A stretch of 64,000 nucleotides of DNA from an uncultured Pelagibacteraceae bacterium (GTDB lineage: Bacteria; Pseudomonadota; Alphaproteobacteria; Pelagibacterales; Pelagibacteraceae): contig CACIFV010000001.1 in assembly GCA_902586025.1 (NCBI GenBank), positions 186,001 to 250,000 on the forward strand, given 5' to 3'. The translations under genes and the position numbers were made by a program. Below are positions 20,928 through 30,192 of the stretch, one piece after another (within the stretch, counting starts at the first letter, position 1; every line of letters begins with the position of its first letter). The notes under the pieces were generated by a model. The model had not been told where the DNA came from. It ran no database searches and saw only the letters and a list, made by a program, of their open reading frames with translations.

Positions 20928-21875
20928 TTAATGATCTTTTGGATTTCGATTATACTCTCTATTAGCCTGTTCATTATTAAATAATTTCATAACTCCAGAA
21001 CCGTTTCTGTCCCAATAAGTAAACTTACATCCAGATCCACCACTCCTATAGTTCCACTTACCTTTTTTAAGATCGCTTTCCTGTTTTCCTCTAAGTTTAA
21101 CAAGCTTTTTGTGATTATATTTTCCCCATTCGTTCAAACATATTAGCTTAAAAGGATCGTAAGGATCTTTTGACGTTGGTGTTAGATAGACTGAGTCTTC
21201 TCCTTTTGGACAGCCTTCGACATCGTGAACATAAGCTTTTCCAAAAAACATTTGCTTTTCATCAGTGTCTTGTCCACTTTTAAAATGTGCTTTTTTACTC
21301 ATTCCAGGGACGCAAGCAAACCCCCCTCCCATTGCATGATGCACTTCGTGAACAGCTGTTTTAACCATACTATTTATATTTTTATTGTATTTGCTTTTAA
21401 GAAAAATTGATGCCATTCCTACCCCACCTTCTCCACCATCTTGGCTAGTTACATCAGCAAAAGTAAAATATACTTTTTTTGGATTATTAAATCCATTTAG
21501 CCAAAGGTATGCACGATAGTTATTATTTATATGTTTGTGAAGTTCTTTTCTTTTTTTATCTAATCTTATGAAGGTAACATCTAATTTTCCATCTTTTCGA
21601 TAATCGTACTTATATTTTTTTACACCCGAAGACCCTTTTGTTTTTTTACTAAACTTTTCAACAAGAGCGTTCATTTTGTTAGCATATTCCTCAATTTTAC
21701 CATTTATATCTAGCTCACGGTCTTTATCACTAGCTGTGAGCATGTATATAAAATGAATTTGATAATCATCAGTTACATCTGGTTGATCTTCAAAAAATCT
21801 ACCTGGTTTTTCATCTGATGCTAATAATGATGAACTAAATAATGTGACAAATAATGCTAATAATATTTTTTTCAT
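20928..21875 (-). CDS. Secreted zincin-like protein, paralog C
   Basis: Signal peptide; KPGRFFEDQPDVTDDYQIHFIY, YDYRKDGKLDVTFIRLD, AVHEVHHAMGG, DSVYLTPTSKDPYDPF. Confidence 0.7.
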   Translation of the reverse strand: MKKILLALFVTLFSSSLLASDEKPGRFFEDQPDVTDDYQIHFIYMLTASDKDRELDINGKIEEYANKMNALVEKFSKKTKGSSGVKKYKYDYRKDGKLDVTFIRLDKKRKELHKHINNNYRAYLWLNGFNNPKKVYFTFADVTSQDGGEGGVGMASIFLKSKYNKNINSMVKTAVHEVHHAMGGGFACVPGMSKKAHFKSGQDTDEKQMFFGKAYVHDVEGCPKGEDSVYLTPTSKDPYDPFKLICLNEWGKYNHKKLVKLRGKQESDLKKGKWNYRSGGSGCKFTYWDRNGSGVMKLFNNEQANREYNRNPKDH

Positions 21876-22162
21876 AATCCTTTTATTATTATATTAGTCC
21901 CCTCAGAATTATCGAGTCTAATTTGTTTGATAGGTTTATATTCTTCCGAATTATACCACTCTAGCGCTCTCTCATAACTTGGAAATTTTAGAACTATTAT
22001 TCTTGGAAATTTAGTTTCACCATCAAAGATTTGATATTCACCATTTCTTACTAAAAACTCTCCATCAAATTTTTTTACAATTGGATTAACTTTTTCAATA
22101 TACTCTTTATAATTATCTGGATTAGTTACTCTTAATTGTGCAATTACATACCCTGCTGACAT
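21872..22162 (-). CDS. DUF1330 family protein
   Basis: MSAGYVIAQLRVTNPDNYKEY...FPSYERALEWYNSEEYKPIKQIRLDNSEG; 4-bp overlap with the next gene. Confidence 0.85.
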   Translation of the reverse strand: MSAGYVIAQLRVTNPDNYKEYIEKVNPIVKKFDGEFLVRNGEYQIFDGETKFPRIIVLKFPSYERALEWYNSEEYKPIKQIRLDNSEGTNIIIKGL

Positions 22163-22181
22163 ATTAGAAATATTTTTTTAC

Positions 22182-23177
22182 TTAATTCCTTTGAAAAATA
22201 CCAAATTCTTTTTCCCATGGAGCTTCTACGTCGTCTCGTGCATAAAAACAATCTCCACCTTCACCTTTATCTTTATCATAAATATTTTCATAATTATGTT
22301 TTGTAAATTTCCATTTTTCCTTTGGTATACAAGTAACTTCAAAAGGATCAAAAGGTGTATCTGATGTAGGTGTAAAATAAACACTGTCCTGCATGTTTGG
22401 ACAAGTTTTATTATTATGACCCCAATAATCATCATTCTTTGGGTCTAAAGTATGATTTGTTCCATCACCCGTCCAACTCATCATGTCTTTTGTTTTTTTA
22501 GTATTGTGTCCTTCGATAAAATTTGGTGAACATTTATAAATTCCACCCATGGCATGTAAAATCTCGTGTAAAATAAAATATCCAACCTCTTTATTATTAA
22601 GTGGCCATTTTTTTTGATGTTTTGAAAATACACTAAAAATTGGAAATCCAACAGAAAATGGCCAATCTTTATGAGTAAAATCTCCAAAGTTAAAATATAT
22701 TTTCTTAGGGTTGTTCATTCCATTATTAATAATGGATCTTCCAAATACACCTCCACAACTACCCCATTTAGACTTTTTCATGTCTTTTTTGGTTCTGTTT
22801 ATTCTAAGAAACGTAATATCTAACTTTCCGTCTTTACGTCTATCCCACTTTAATTTCTGACCTTCTCCATTATTAAAATTTGATTTCTTGTTTGCTTTAG
22901 CAGTTGTTTTTAAAATCCATTTATTTGCAGTTTCAACCCATTTTTCTAACTCTCCATTTATATCTCCCTCCTTATCTTTGGAGTCTTTTAATAGAGTATA
23001 AACAATATGAACTTGGAAATCATCGTTGACATCAGGTTGATCCTCAAAATACCTTCCTGGTTTTTTGTCACTATCTAAAATAACTAGTGTTGTATCGCTA
23101 TCATAACATTTGTCAGCATAAGCATTTGAAATTAAGTTAAGTAAAAAAATGATTGATAATAAAATAGTTTTTTTCAT
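22182..23177 (-). CDS. Secreted zincin-like protein, paralog B
   Basis: Signal peptide; KKPGRYFEDQPDVNDDFQVHIVY, ILHEILHAMGG...DMMSW, DSVYFTPTSDTPFDPF. Confidence 0.7.
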   Translation of the reverse strand: MKKTILLSIIFLLNLISNAYADKCYDSDTTLVILDSDKKPGRYFEDQPDVNDDFQVHIVYTLLKDSKDKEGDINGELEKWVETANKWILKTTAKANKKSNFNNGEGQKLKWDRRKDGKLDITFLRINRTKKDMKKSKWGSCGGVFGRSIINNGMNNPKKIYFNFGDFTHKDWPFSVGFPIFSVFSKHQKKWPLNNKEVGYFILHEILHAMGGIYKCSPNFIEGHNTKKTKDMMSWTGDGTNHTLDPKNDDYWGHNNKTCPNMQDSVYFTPTSDTPFDPFEVTCIPKEKWKFTKHNYENIYDKDKGEGGDCFYARDDVEAPWEKEFGIFQRN

Positions 23178-23181
23178 TTAA

Positions 23182-24432
23182 TTAATTTAACCATTTTCTA
23201 AACCACTTTGCATCTGCATATTTGTGAATATCAAGCGTACACCAACTATCCTTTTTTTTCTCAATAAATTTGAGTAATTTTTTATGATTGTATTTTTCTG
23301 GAATTGAAAAATTATAGTCTGATAAAATACCTCTAGAATTTTGAGCCATTGCACATACTATTTGAATTGGATCATATGGATTTTCAACTGTAGGTGTCAT
23401 ATAAACGGAGTCTTTCAAATCAGGACAACCTTTCTCTACATCTCCATAAATATATTTTAAACTCCAACTTGGATCTAATCCAACAACACCTCTAGCTGTA
23501 TGTCCGTTACTGTGTGTTTTATTACAAGCCCACGCAGGTCCTTGAGTGTGAACTAACTCATGTAAAGTTATTAATCTTCTTAAATCATTGTTTGATCCTA
23601 TATTACTTTTTAGAAAAATATAACCATGATGAGCACCTGCCATGCCTCCATCACGATGTTTCTCGTCAACAAATGCAAAATATGTTTTTTTTGGATTATT
23701 AAAACCTATTGAAGTTAAGAAAAAATCAGGGTACTGCATATTCCATCCCTTTCTGCTATTAGCTTTTGCATCTAATCTGACAAATGAAATATCTATTTTT
23801 CCATCTTTTCTCCTATCTATTTTCCACTTTTGTTTGTTTCCAGTCATTTTGAAGAATTTATTATTTATTGCCTCAATGTCTTCAGCCATTTTTCCATTTA
23901 TATCCCATTCTCTGTCCTTGCCTTCAGATCCAAGTAAATAAATAAAGTGAACTTGGTAATCATGATTTATATCTGGTTGATCCTTAAAAAACCTACCTGG
24001 TTTTTTGTCATCCTCTAAATATGAAATTTTTTTTTCTAGTGGGGCATCTTTGCTCGCTAAAACAGCTTGCTTATCAAAATTCTTCCAAACTATTTTATCA
24101 TTTACAGCAAATATAAAACAATCTGTCTTTAATTTGTTTTTCTTTGCTTCTTTTGTGCATTTCTTAAATGCGTATTTATGGTCCTTTTTACTGACTTCTT
24201 TTTTTGGCCAAGTTTGATACCAAACACAATCATTTTCAGTCACAGATGCATACATCAAAAAATTTTTACCTTCTGATTTTGATACAGATAAGTCTGACTG
24301 ATATTTTTTTAGCATTGTTTTTTTACATTCTAAAGAAATTGAACTCGAACCAGTTTCATTAACTCCAGCATTTGCAAAATTAAAGCTTAATAAACAAGTT
24401 AATATAAATAAAAGCAAAAATATTTTTTTCAT
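23182..24432 (-). CDS. Secreted zincin-like protein, paralog A, with extra N-terminal Cys domain
   Basis: Signal peptide; roughly 115-residue N-terminal domain; then KKPGRFFKDQPDINHDYQVHFIYLL, TLHELVHTQGP, DSVYMTPTVENPYDPI. Confidence 0.7.
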   Translation of the reverse strand: MKKIFLLLFILTCLLSFNFANAGVNETGSSSISLECKKTMLKKYQSDLSVSKSEGKNFLMYASVTENDCVWYQTWPKKEVSKKDHKYAFKKCTKEAKKNKLKTDCFIFAVNDKIVWKNFDKQAVLASKDAPLEKKISYLEDDKKPGRFFKDQPDINHDYQVHFIYLLGSEGKDREWDINGKMAEDIEAINNKFFKMTGNKQKWKIDRRKDGKIDISFVRLDAKANSRKGWNMQYPDFFLTSIGFNNPKKTYFAFVDEKHRDGGMAGAHHGYIFLKSNIGSNNDLRRLITLHELVHTQGPAWACNKTHSNGHTARGVVGLDPSWSLKYIYGDVEKGCPDLKDSVYMTPTVENPYDPIQIVCAMAQNSRGILSDYNFSIPEKYNHKKLLKFIEKKKDSWCTLDIHKYADAKWFRKWLN

Positions 24433-24440
24433 TTTTTCAA

Positions 24441-24566
24441 TTAATAATACTTTTTCTTTTCTTGTAAAAAAGTTCTCTTTAACTCATTTCTATTATAAAA
24501 ATATGCCTCATTATAATTTTCTTGATTGCTTATTCTTAATTGTGCAATTACATACTCTTCTAGCAT
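24441..24566 (-). pseudogene. Degraded DUF1330 copy (41-codon remnant ORF)
   Basis: MLEEYVIAQLRISNQENYNEAYFYNRNELKRTFLQEKKKYY; first 20 residues parallel MSAGYVIAQLRVTNPDNYKEY at 22162; the 21-nt string cttaattgtgcaattacatac is shared. Confidence 0.7.
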
Positions 24567-24567
24567 A

Positions 24568-25080
24568 TTAAAAAACAGTTTTTACGTATCTTTTCCAATT
24601 ATCTTGGTAATGTTTTGCGTTCTCAGTAATTTTAACTATTTCTTCGTCAGTAAGTTTTCTTACTACTCTTCCTGGTGCTCCAACTACTAATGAGTTATCC
24701 GGAATTTCTTTGTTTTCAGTTATTAATGCTTTTGCACCAATGATGCAGTTATTGCCTATTTTTGCATTATTTAAAATGACAGCTCCAATACCTATTAAAC
24801 TATTATCTCCAATCGTACATCCATGAAGCATAACGATATGACCGATGGTTACGTCTTTACCAATTCTTAAAGGGCAACCTGGGTCAGTATGCAAAACGCT
24901 TCCGTCTTGAACATTTGAGCCTTCTCCAACATGAATATTTTCATTATCCCCTCTAATTAGAGCATTAAACCAAACACTAGAGTTTTTTTCTAATGTAACA
25001 TCTCCAATAATTGTTGCATTTGGTGCTACCCAATTTTCGCCAGAGTTTTTTGGTTTTTTATCTTCCAAATCGTAAAACAT
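24568..25080 (-). CDS. Gamma carbonic anhydrase family hexapeptide protein
   Basis: Hexapeptide repeats (NATIIGDVTLEKNSSVWFNALIRGDNENIHVGEGSNVQDGSVLHTDPG, IGHIVMLHGCTIGDNSLIGIGA). Confidence 0.9.
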   Translation of the reverse strand: MFYDLEDKKPKNSGENWVAPNATIIGDVTLEKNSSVWFNALIRGDNENIHVGEGSNVQDGSVLHTDPGCPLRIGKDVTIGHIVMLHGCTIGDNSLIGIGAVILNNAKIGNNCIIGAKALITENKEIPDNSLVVGAPGRVVRKLTDEEIVKITENAKHYQDNWKRYVKTVF

Positions 25081-25100
25081 AATTTATATATTATTACATT

Positions 25101-25655
25101 ATGCCTATTAAAACACCAGTATGTGATTTTGAAAAAAAAGCAGAAAATTTTGAATTAAAATCTACAGAGAACAAGTTAATATCGTTAAATGATATCAAAG
25201 GTGAAAATGGAACTTTGGTAATGTTTATTTGTAATCATTGTCCATATGTAAAAGCAATAATTAGAGATGTGGTGGAGGACTGTACTAAACTTAGTGATTT
25301 AGGAATAAATTCAGTTGCAATATGCTCTAATGATCCAATTAATTACCCAGAAGACTCTTTTGAAAAAATGATAGAGTTTGCAATTAAACATAAGTTTAAT
25401 TTTCCTTACCTAATTGATGAAACACAAGACATTGCAAGAAAATATGATGCTGTATGTACTCCAGATTTTTTCGGTTATGATAAAGATTTTGGTCTCCAAT
25501 ATAGAGGAAGAATAAGAGAATTAAGAGAACTAAAGCCTGTGAGATCTGGAGATAGTGATTTATTTATTGCTATGAAACAAGTTTCAGAAACAGGTAAAGG
25601 TCCTGACGAACAATTCCCAAGTATGGGTTGTGGTATAAAGTGGTCATCTAATTAA
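25101..25655 (+). CDS. Thioredoxin-fold redoxin family protein
   Basis: FICNHCPYVKAI, CTPDFFGYD, GMGCGIKW. Confidence 0.85.
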   Translation: MPIKTPVCDFEKKAENFELKSTENKLISLNDIKGENGTLVMFICNHCPYVKAIIRDVVEDCTKLSDLGINSVAICSNDPINYPEDSFEKMIEFAIKHKFNFPYLIDETQDIARKYDAVCTPDFFGYDKDFGLQYRGRIRELRELKPVRSGDSDLFIAMKQVSETGKGPDEQFPSMGCGIKWSSN

Positions 25656-26737
25656 TGTATTTAATAATAACTAGAACTTTCCCCCCTGAAGTTGGTGGTA
25701 TGCAAAATCTAATGTGGGGATTGACAAGATCTTTATCAAAACTTGATATGGTTAAAGTTTTTGCAGATTATCACGAGGATCATAAAAAGTTTGATGATAA
25801 AGTTTCATTTACAATTGAGAGAGTTAGCGGAGTTAAATTGTTAAGAAAATATAGAAAATCTCTACTAATAAATGAGTATTTAAATGAAAATAAAAATATA
25901 AATTGCATTATAGCAGATCACTGGAAAAGTTTAGAACTTATAAAATCCTCAAAAAAAAAAATATGTTTAATTCATTCTAAAGAAATTAATCACCCTAAAG
26001 GATCTAGATTAAATAAAAAAGTTCTGGATGTTTTAAATAATGTTGATCATGTGGTGGCAAACTCAAATTTTACTAAAAATTTAGCAGTAAGTCTTGGGGT
26101 TGAAGAAAAAAGATTAATAGTCATAAATCCAGGTATAGATCCTGTTGAGGAAATTCCTAAAGACGACCTTAAACAAGCAGAAGAAATGCTAAAAGGAAAA
26201 AAACAAAGGCTAATTACTGTTTCTAGATTTGATAAAAGAAAAAATCACGAAAAAGTTATAATGGCTATTCGGAATTTAAAAGAGAAATATCCTAATATTA
26301 CTTATACTTGCGTAGGATATGGAGATGAAGAAGAAAATTTAAAAAAATTAGTGATAGAATTAAAACTTGATAAATATATAAATTTTTTAAGCGATATATC
26401 TAATGAATTGAAAAATGCATTAATTGCAAAATCAAATATTTTTATAATGCCATCAATAATTCACAAAACTTCAGTTGAGGGGTTTGGAATTTCTTTTATT
26501 GAAGCTGCACAATATGGGGTCCCATCTATAGGTGGTAAAGATGGTGGTGCTTCTGATGCAATTATTCATAATAAAACTGGTTTAATTTGCGATGGTAACA
26601 GTCTAGATGAAATTTATTCAAGTATAGATAGTTTATTTGAAAGTAATAAATATATTGAGTTTGGAAAAGAGTGCAAAAGTCATTCCGAAAATTTTCTTTG
26701 GGATAAGATAATTGAAAACTATAAAAGAATCTTATAA
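25655..26737 (+). CDS. Glycosyltransferase family 4 (GT-B)
   Basis: FPPEVGGMQN, VSRFDKRKNHEKVI, PSIIHKTSVEGFGISFIEAAQYGVPSIGGKDGGASDA. Confidence 0.88.
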   Translation: MYLIITRTFPPEVGGMQNLMWGLTRSLSKLDMVKVFADYHEDHKKFDDKVSFTIERVSGVKLLRKYRKSLLINEYLNENKNINCIIADHWKSLELIKSSKKKICLIHSKEINHPKGSRLNKKVLDVLNNVDHVVANSNFTKNLAVSLGVEEKRLIVINPGIDPVEEIPKDDLKQAEEMLKGKKQRLITVSRFDKRKNHEKVIMAIRNLKEKYPNITYTCVGYGDEEENLKKLVIELKLDKYINFLSDISNELKNALIAKSNIFIMPSIIHKTSVEGFGISFIEAAQYGVPSIGGKDGGASDAIIHNKTGLICDGNSLDEIYSSIDSLFESNKYIEFGKECKSHSENFLWDKIIENYKRIL

Positions 26738-26746
26738 AGTTAATAC

Positions 26747-27163
26747 ATGTTAGATAAATTTAATGGAATAATTTATTTAAGTATTTTTATTTTACATTTT
26801 ATTGTTTACGCCGTTTATGCTTTCAGAACAGTTGTTGCAACAAAGTCATTTTTAGATCAATACAATATAGATCACTCTGCAGCTGTGATGGTTAGATTTT
26901 TTGGAGCACCGTTTATTGCATCAGTTTTAGTAGCACTATACATAATGTTAATTAAAGCAGACGGTTTGGCAGGAACATGGGGTTTCTTTACATTAATTTT
27001 TGCTCAAAACGTTTTATATTTTTTAATTGGGATATATACAATTTATATCAATAAGCTTGGACATAACGAAAAAACAAATAGTGAAGGTGTTATTGCATCG
27101 GGCATTTTAACAGTGCTAAGTGGAATTCTTTGCTACGGTCTAGCTGATAAAATTTATATTTAA
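26747..27163 (+). CDS. Four-TM membrane protein of unknown function
   Basis: Hydrophobic ORF within a collinear gene run. Confidence 0.65.
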   Translation: MLDKFNGIIYLSIFILHFIVYAVYAFRTVVATKSFLDQYNIDHSAAVMVRFFGAPFIASVLVALYIMLIKADGLAGTWGFFTLIFAQNVLYFLIGIYTIYINKLGHNEKTNSEGVIASGILTVLSGILCYGLADKIYI

Positions 27164-28659
27164 TTTTTTTTTCTAAAAGTTGAAAATATTTGCCACCCAA
27201 CAATTGTGATTGTGATCAATAATATTATTAGAGTTATTGGTCTATCCCATAAAAAATTAGGTGACCCATCACTTATTAAAAGTGATCTTCTCAATGTTTC
27301 CTCCATTAGTCCTCCAAGTACAAAAGCTAATATTAAAGGTGGCATGGGAAAATCGTATAGCCTTAAAAAAGTTGCAACCACTGCAATACCTATCATTAAA
27401 AAAATATCAAAATTATTAAATGACATTAAATAAATTCCTGTCACTGAGAAAAATAAAATTAAAGGAATTAAATAATTTCTTGGTACCGCTAAAATTCTAG
27501 CTATATAAGGAATTAATGGTAAATTTAAAATCAAAAGTACGACCATACCAATGTACATTGACATAATAACCGACCAGAATATTTCAGGGTTAGTTTGATA
27601 AAGTCTTGGTCCTGGCTGAATACCAAATCCTAAAAGAGCTCCAAGCATTACAGCTGTTGTACCACTTCCAGGAATTCCTAATGTTAGTAATGGAACAAAT
27701 GATCCAGAGCAAGCTGCATTGTTAGCAGTTTCTGGTGCGGATAAACCATGAACACTACCTTTTCCAAATTTTTGTTTTTCTTCTTCATTCACATAATTTC
27801 TTTCCATTCCATAAGCTAAGAAAGATGCTATAGTTGCGCCTGCTCCAGGTAAAACACCTATCAAAAAACCCAATATAGATGACCTAGGTATTGTTTTGGC
27901 CATTTTGATGGTTTCTTCTTTATTTACTTTAATTGAACCTAGTTCTGTTAATGAGATTTGTTTTGCAGCTCTGTTTGGATCTTTACCTCTAAAAATAATC
28001 GTTAAAGCTTCGCTCATTGCAAATGTTGCCATGACAATTAATACAAAACTTATTCCATCAGTTAAATTCATATTATTAAATGTAAATCTTGTAATATCCG
28101 ACAATGAGTCTTGTCCGACGGTTGCTAACATCAATCCTAAAACTACCATCATCATTGCTTTTAAAAATTGTCCTTTAGATGAAAATGCAGAAATTGCAGT
28201 TAAACCTAAAATCATTAGTGCAAAATAGTCAGGAGACCTAAAAGCTAAACTTACTTTTGATAAACTAGGGGCTGCAACTAATAAAAATATTGCAGAAATT
28301 GTTCCACCTGCAAATGAACTATAGGCCGCTATTGCTAAAGCTTTACCAGCTTTTCCTTGTTGTGCCATTGGATAACCATCAAATGCAGTAGCAACAGTTC
28401 CTGGTATTCCAGGAGCATTTAATAAAATAGAAGATGTAGATCCTCCAAATACTGCACCATAGTAAACTCCTGCCATTAAAATTAAACCTGTTGATGGATC
28501 AAAGCCATAAGTAATTGGTATCATTAATGCAATTGCAGTCATTGGTCCAAGTCCAGGTAACATTCCAATTATTGTTCCTGCAAAACATCCAACCATCACC
28601 ATTAAAATATTTGTTAGAGATAAAGCAGTCGATAATCCGATAAGTATTCCTTCGATCAT
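27160..28659 (-). CDS. tctA: Tripartite tricarboxylate transporter permease TctA
   Basis: GMLPGLGPMTAIALMIPITYG, YGAVFGGSTSSILLNAPG, LTLGIPGSGTTAVMLGAL. Confidence 0.93.
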   Translation of the reverse strand: MIEGILIGLSTALSLTNILMVMVGCFAGTIIGMLPGLGPMTAIALMIPITYGFDPSTGLILMAGVYYGAVFGGSTSSILLNAPGIPGTVATAFDGYPMAQQGKAGKALAIAAYSSFAGGTISAIFLLVAAPSLSKVSLAFRSPDYFALMILGLTAISAFSSKGQFLKAMMMVVLGLMLATVGQDSLSDITRFTFNNMNLTDGISFVLIVMATFAMSEALTIIFRGKDPNRAAKQISLTELGSIKVNKEETIKMAKTIPRSSILGFLIGVLPGAGATIASFLAYGMERNYVNEEEKQKFGKGSVHGLSAPETANNAACSGSFVPLLTLGIPGSGTTAVMLGALLGFGIQPGPRLYQTNPEIFWSVIMSMYIGMVVLLILNLPLIPYIARILAVPRNYLIPLILFFSVTGIYLMSFNNFDIFLMIGIAVVATFLRLYDFPMPPLILAFVLGGLMEETLRRSLLISDGSPNFLWDRPITLIILLITITIVGWQIFSTFRKKN

Positions 28660-29126
28660 CCCATAACTCCAATGTATTTTAAAAACGGATCACGAAGATA
28701 AATGTTTAGTAAACCGTGTAACAAATACATAAATGCAGCAACAAATGGGAAAGATAAAATAAACATCAGTCCCCATCTTCTTTCACCTAAGAAATAGTAA
28801 GATGCAAAAAGAAATAAAGAAGTTGATATAAAATATCCAATTTTTAAAATTACAGCAGCATATATTAGTGAGATAATTATTAGATAAATTATACTTTTGT
28901 AATCTAAGTATTTATGATTTACCTCTGCAGTAACTTTTTCAGGTAAAATTATTTTTAAACTCGATAAAATTATTCCTGCCCAACCTAAATATATTGGGAA
29001 AGTCCTAGCATTGAATGGTGCATTCTCATCAAATGCAAATACTTGAATATTGTATGCAGTGTATAGATAAAATACTGATAAAACTAAAAAAAGCAGTGAG
29101 ATAAATTTTGTAGGACTTATTCTCAC
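28656..29126 (-). CDS. tctB: Tripartite tricarboxylate transporter TctB family
   Basis: Four-TM TctB-like protein between tctA and tctC; GTG start. Confidence 0.85.
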   Translation of the reverse strand: MRISPTKFISLLFLVLSVFYLYTAYNIQVFAFDENAPFNARTFPIYLGWAGIILSSLKIILPEKVTAEVNHKYLDYKSIIYLIIISLIYAAVILKIGYFISTSLFLFASYYFLGERRWGLMFILSFPFVAAFMYLLHGLLNIYLRDPFLKYIGVMG

Positions 29127-29132
29127 TGCTTT
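29090..29132 (-). terminator. Attenuator-like hairpin spanning the tctB start codon
   Basis: Perfect 12-bp inverted repeat AAAGCAGTGAGA-N19-TCTCACTGCTTT; minus-strand 3' arm runs into TTTTTTT; the tctB GTG (29124-29126) lies in the stem. Confidence 0.75.
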
Positions 29133-29142
29133 ACATTCTTTA

Positions 29143-29160
29143 ATAATCTTTAAAGATTAT
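29143..29160. repeat. 18-bp perfect palindrome at the tctC stop codon
   Basis: ATAATCTTTAAAGATTAT. Confidence 0.8.
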
Positions 29161-30131
29161 ATTACTCCAAGTTTTTTCATCAGAGCTGTCATTTCAACTG
29201 TTTGTTTTTCTAAGAACGCATCAAATTTAGAACCTGGATTATAAATATTTACCCATGCATTTCTTTTTCTAACAGCTTCCCACTCTGGTGTCTTTTGAAC
29301 GTCACCAAGCATTTTAGAGATTTTGTTATAGTCACTCATACTCATGCTTTTTGGTGCAAAGAAACCTCTCCAGTTAACAAACTGAACATCATATCCTTGC
29401 TCTTTTAATGTTGGAGCTTCTGGTGCATCACCTACTCTTTCAGGAGCTGTGATACCAATTATTCTCACTTGATCTCTAGCACCCATTACTTCTCCTAAGC
29501 CTGTTGAAAGTATTTGAGTTTCTCCAGATAAAAGTCCAGCAAGCGCTTTTCCACCAGCATCATATGGAACATAAATCACATCGTTTGGATTTGCTCCAGC
29601 TGCTTGGAAAGCTAACGCACCAATTAAGTGGTCCATGCTTCCTCTTACAGATCCTCCAGCCATTTTAATTGACTTTGGATCTTTTTGATATTGATCAACT
29701 GCATCTTTGAAATTTTTGATAGGTGAATTTTTTGCAACAACTATTGCACCATAATCTCCAATTACACCTGCAATTGGCTTAACATCTTTATAAGATAATG
29801 TACCAGTACCTTTTACATAACCTTTGTGTCTAGTAATAGATCTTAACACCAATGGTGTTGACTGAACTAAAACTGTATCTTTTGGAGCGTTGTTGATTAG
29901 GTAAGCTAAAGCTTTACCGCCTCCACCACCTGACATATTTTCAAATGATGCGCTTTTCAAAAAACCAGCTTTTGTTAATGCCTCTCCAGTACCTCTAGCA
30001 GTTCCATCCCAACCACCACCAGCACCACCGCCAATTAAAAAATGTAATTTTTCAACTGCAAATGAGCTTGTTGATGAAAATAGAAGGAAAGCAGATAGTA
30101 AAACTGAAATAAAAGTTTTAATTAGTTTCAT
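29157..30131 (-). CDS. tctC: Tripartite tricarboxylate transporter substrate-binding protein TctC
   Basis: Signal peptide starting MKLIKTFISVLL (likely start 30131; the ORF track extends to 30173); TctC/Bug family sequence. Confidence 0.9.
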   Translation of the reverse strand: MKLIKTFISVLLSAFLLFSSTSSFAVEKLHFLIGGGAGGGWDGTARGTGEALTKAGFLKSASFENMSGGGGGKALAYLINNAPKDTVLVQSTPLVLRSITRHKGYVKGTGTLSYKDVKPIAGVIGDYGAIVVAKNSPIKNFKDAVDQYQKDPKSIKMAGGSVRGSMDHLIGALAFQAAGANPNDVIYVPYDAGGKALAGLLSGETQILSTGLGEVMGARDQVRIIGITAPERVGDAPEAPTLKEQGYDVQFVNWRGFFAPKSMSMSDYNKISKMLGDVQKTPEWEAVRKRNAWVNIYNPGSKFDAFLEKQTVEMTALMKKLGVI

Positions 30132-30192
30132 TATTTCCTCTCTTATTATATTTATGAAACCATCATTAAACATAAGTTATAAATTTTAGTCA

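Noticed and set aside
28220-28260. Third occurrence of an AGGAGACC-type motif in the tctA gene
   Set aside because: It lies in coding sequence and has no flanking inverted repeat, so it does not support a hairpin family.
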